Assembly (NCBI RefSeq): GCF_964229645.1 | Contig: NZ_CAXREX010000026.1 | Span: 1-42,844 of the forward strand | Length of the DNA: 42,844 bases | Reading direction: 5' to 3' | From: Nioella sp964229645 | Lineage (GTDB): Bacteria; Pseudomonadota; Alphaproteobacteria; Rhodobacterales; Rhodobacteraceae | Part shown: piece by piece, positions 42,156-42,844 of the stretch | Position numbering within the stretch: the first letter of the stretch is position 1 | Layout of the letters: the number at the start of each line of letters is the position of its first letter | Program-made: the position numbers and the translations under genes | The notes under the pieces: generated by a model | What the model was told of the DNA's origin: nothing | Databases searched by the model: none | What the model saw: only the letters and a program-made list of their open reading frames with translations

Positions 42156-42703
42156 GCCATGCCCCTTTCCACGCGGCCCGACAGGCAGCGCATCAACAGT
42201 TTCTTGGCATGGAAGATGCGGGTCTTGACCGTGCCCTCGGGCACCCCCGCGACCTCGGCGATCTCGCCGTAGGTCATGTCCTGGTAGAACGCCAGGGTGA
42301 TCGCCGAGCGGTGATCGTCCTTCAGCGTCTCCAGGCAGTGCCTCACATGCTCGGCCTCCTGGCCGGCTGCAAGGCAGGTCTCCTGATCGGGGCCGTCATC
42401 TGCCATGTCCGGTGTTTCATCGGTCAGGTCCATGCGGCCGCGTTTGCGCATCGAGTCGATGCTCTTTCTGTAGGCTATGCCGAAAATCCACGTCTGCACT
42501 TTCGATCTCCCTTCAAAGCGGCCGGCGGAACGCCAGACTTCCATGAACACGTCATGGAGTATGTCGCCTGCCTCGTGGGGATCGTTCAATCTGGAGACGA
42601 TAAATTTGTAGACGGGTCGTTCGAGCGCACGGTAAAGCGCCGCCAAGGCTTGCTTGTCGCCCTGCGCGATCTGCTCGATCAGGAACCTGTGGTCTGCGCT
42701 CAT
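42152..42703 (-). CDS. ECF-type RNA polymerase sigma factor
   Basis: The 183-residue protein has sigma-2 (~20-85), with DPHEAGDILHDVFMEVWRSA and FEGRSKVQTWIFGIAYRKSID. Sigma-4 (~120-175) has LKDDHRSAITLAFYQDMTYGEIAEVAGVPEGTVKTRIFHAKKLL split as helix-turn-helix. Regions 1 and 3 are missing, as in ECF factors. ATG 42703 was chosen; the frame upstream to 42760 lies in the promoter area. A dyad GACTTG-N6-CAAGTC (42746-42763) sits 43 nt upstream. The start region has a weak ribosome site. Confidence 0.92.
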   Translation of the reverse strand: MSADHRFLIEQIAQGDKQALAALYRALERPVYKFIVSRLNDPHEAGDILHDVFMEVWRSAGRFEGRSKVQTWIFGIAYRKSIDSMRKRGRMDLTDETPDMADDGPDQETCLAAGQEAEHVRHCLETLKDDHRSAITLAFYQDMTYGEIAEVAGVPEGTVKTRIFHAKKLLMRCLSGRVERGMA

Positions 42704-42844
42704 GAAAAGGCCCGTCCTGCCTGTTGAGCAAGACTTACCCGGTTTGACTTGCCCCGCCAAGTCTCCGTTAGGTCAGGTTTCCCCGACTTTCGTGAAGTTC
42801 CACTGCGGAATGCCCAGAATGGCGTCAGCGCCGCCATATTCGCG

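Noticed and set aside
42704..42844. Self-regulation of the ECF sigma operon through TTTGAACC-N16-CGAC
   Set aside because: The motif is not present upstream of the sigma gene. GAACTT-N17-CCTGA is present but differs from the three shared elements, so no link is claimed.

Overview
The window is GC-rich (roughly two thirds G+C by eye) with dense, often 4-bp-overlapping (ATGA) operons. The gene content points to an alphaproteobacterium of the order Rhodobacterales (Roseobacter/Rhodobacter type): a separate glyQ/glyS pair with a small DUF6446-type gene between them, folE2, a long dihydroneopterin aldolase, an SAM-II riboswitch before metZ, and DUF1127 and DUF2927 proteins. This placement is an inference from family recognition, not a database result. 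No tRNA, rRNA, CRISPR array, insertion sequence or prophage gene was seen.

Layout. 1-7000: end of a hemerythrin-like protein, a ThDP decarboxylase (AruI-like), a convergent glutathionyl-hydroquinone reductase, and an AraC regulator facing a two-subunit molybdenum hydroxylase (IorA/IorB type) across an intergenic region with a 21-bp-spaced direct-repeat operator. 7000-12200: EamA exporter, then the minus-strand folB-folP-glmM operon and a SleB-type hydrolase. 12300-18800: a divergent pyruvate phosphate dikinase and the glyQ-DUF6446-glyS operon. 18900-22600: a secreted pseudoprotease with SPOR-like and peptidoglycan-binding domains, TrkH, and a DUF1127 protein. 22600-26600: folE2, and the metZ-GNAT-amidotransferase operon under an SAM-II riboswitch with a terminator.

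26750-33800: a same-strand envelope/toxic-anion stress cluster: TerC, a 29-residue membrane peptide, XpaC-like, TelA-like, a DUF2927 lipoprotein, an SPFH+GYF_2 protein, cytochrome b561 and a double zinc-ribbon membrane protein (followed by a nitroreductase). It combines parts of the Bacillus xpaC-yaaN and ydjG/ydjI modules. 34400-38700: Hsp20 with an FNR-type box, Dtd, and an AbrB transporter-type III CoA-transferase-citryl-CoA lyase operon.

38800-42844: three small secreted or unknown minus-strand genes, each preceded by the same promoter-like arrangement (TTTGAACC, exactly 16 bp, CGAC). Next come a subtilisin-like protease, a membrane anti-sigma factor whose outer domain resembles a protease propeptide, and an ECF sigma factor. 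This end and the TerC/TelA/SPFH cluster are the best candidates for undescribed biology. Paired short stem-loops recur after genes at four places.
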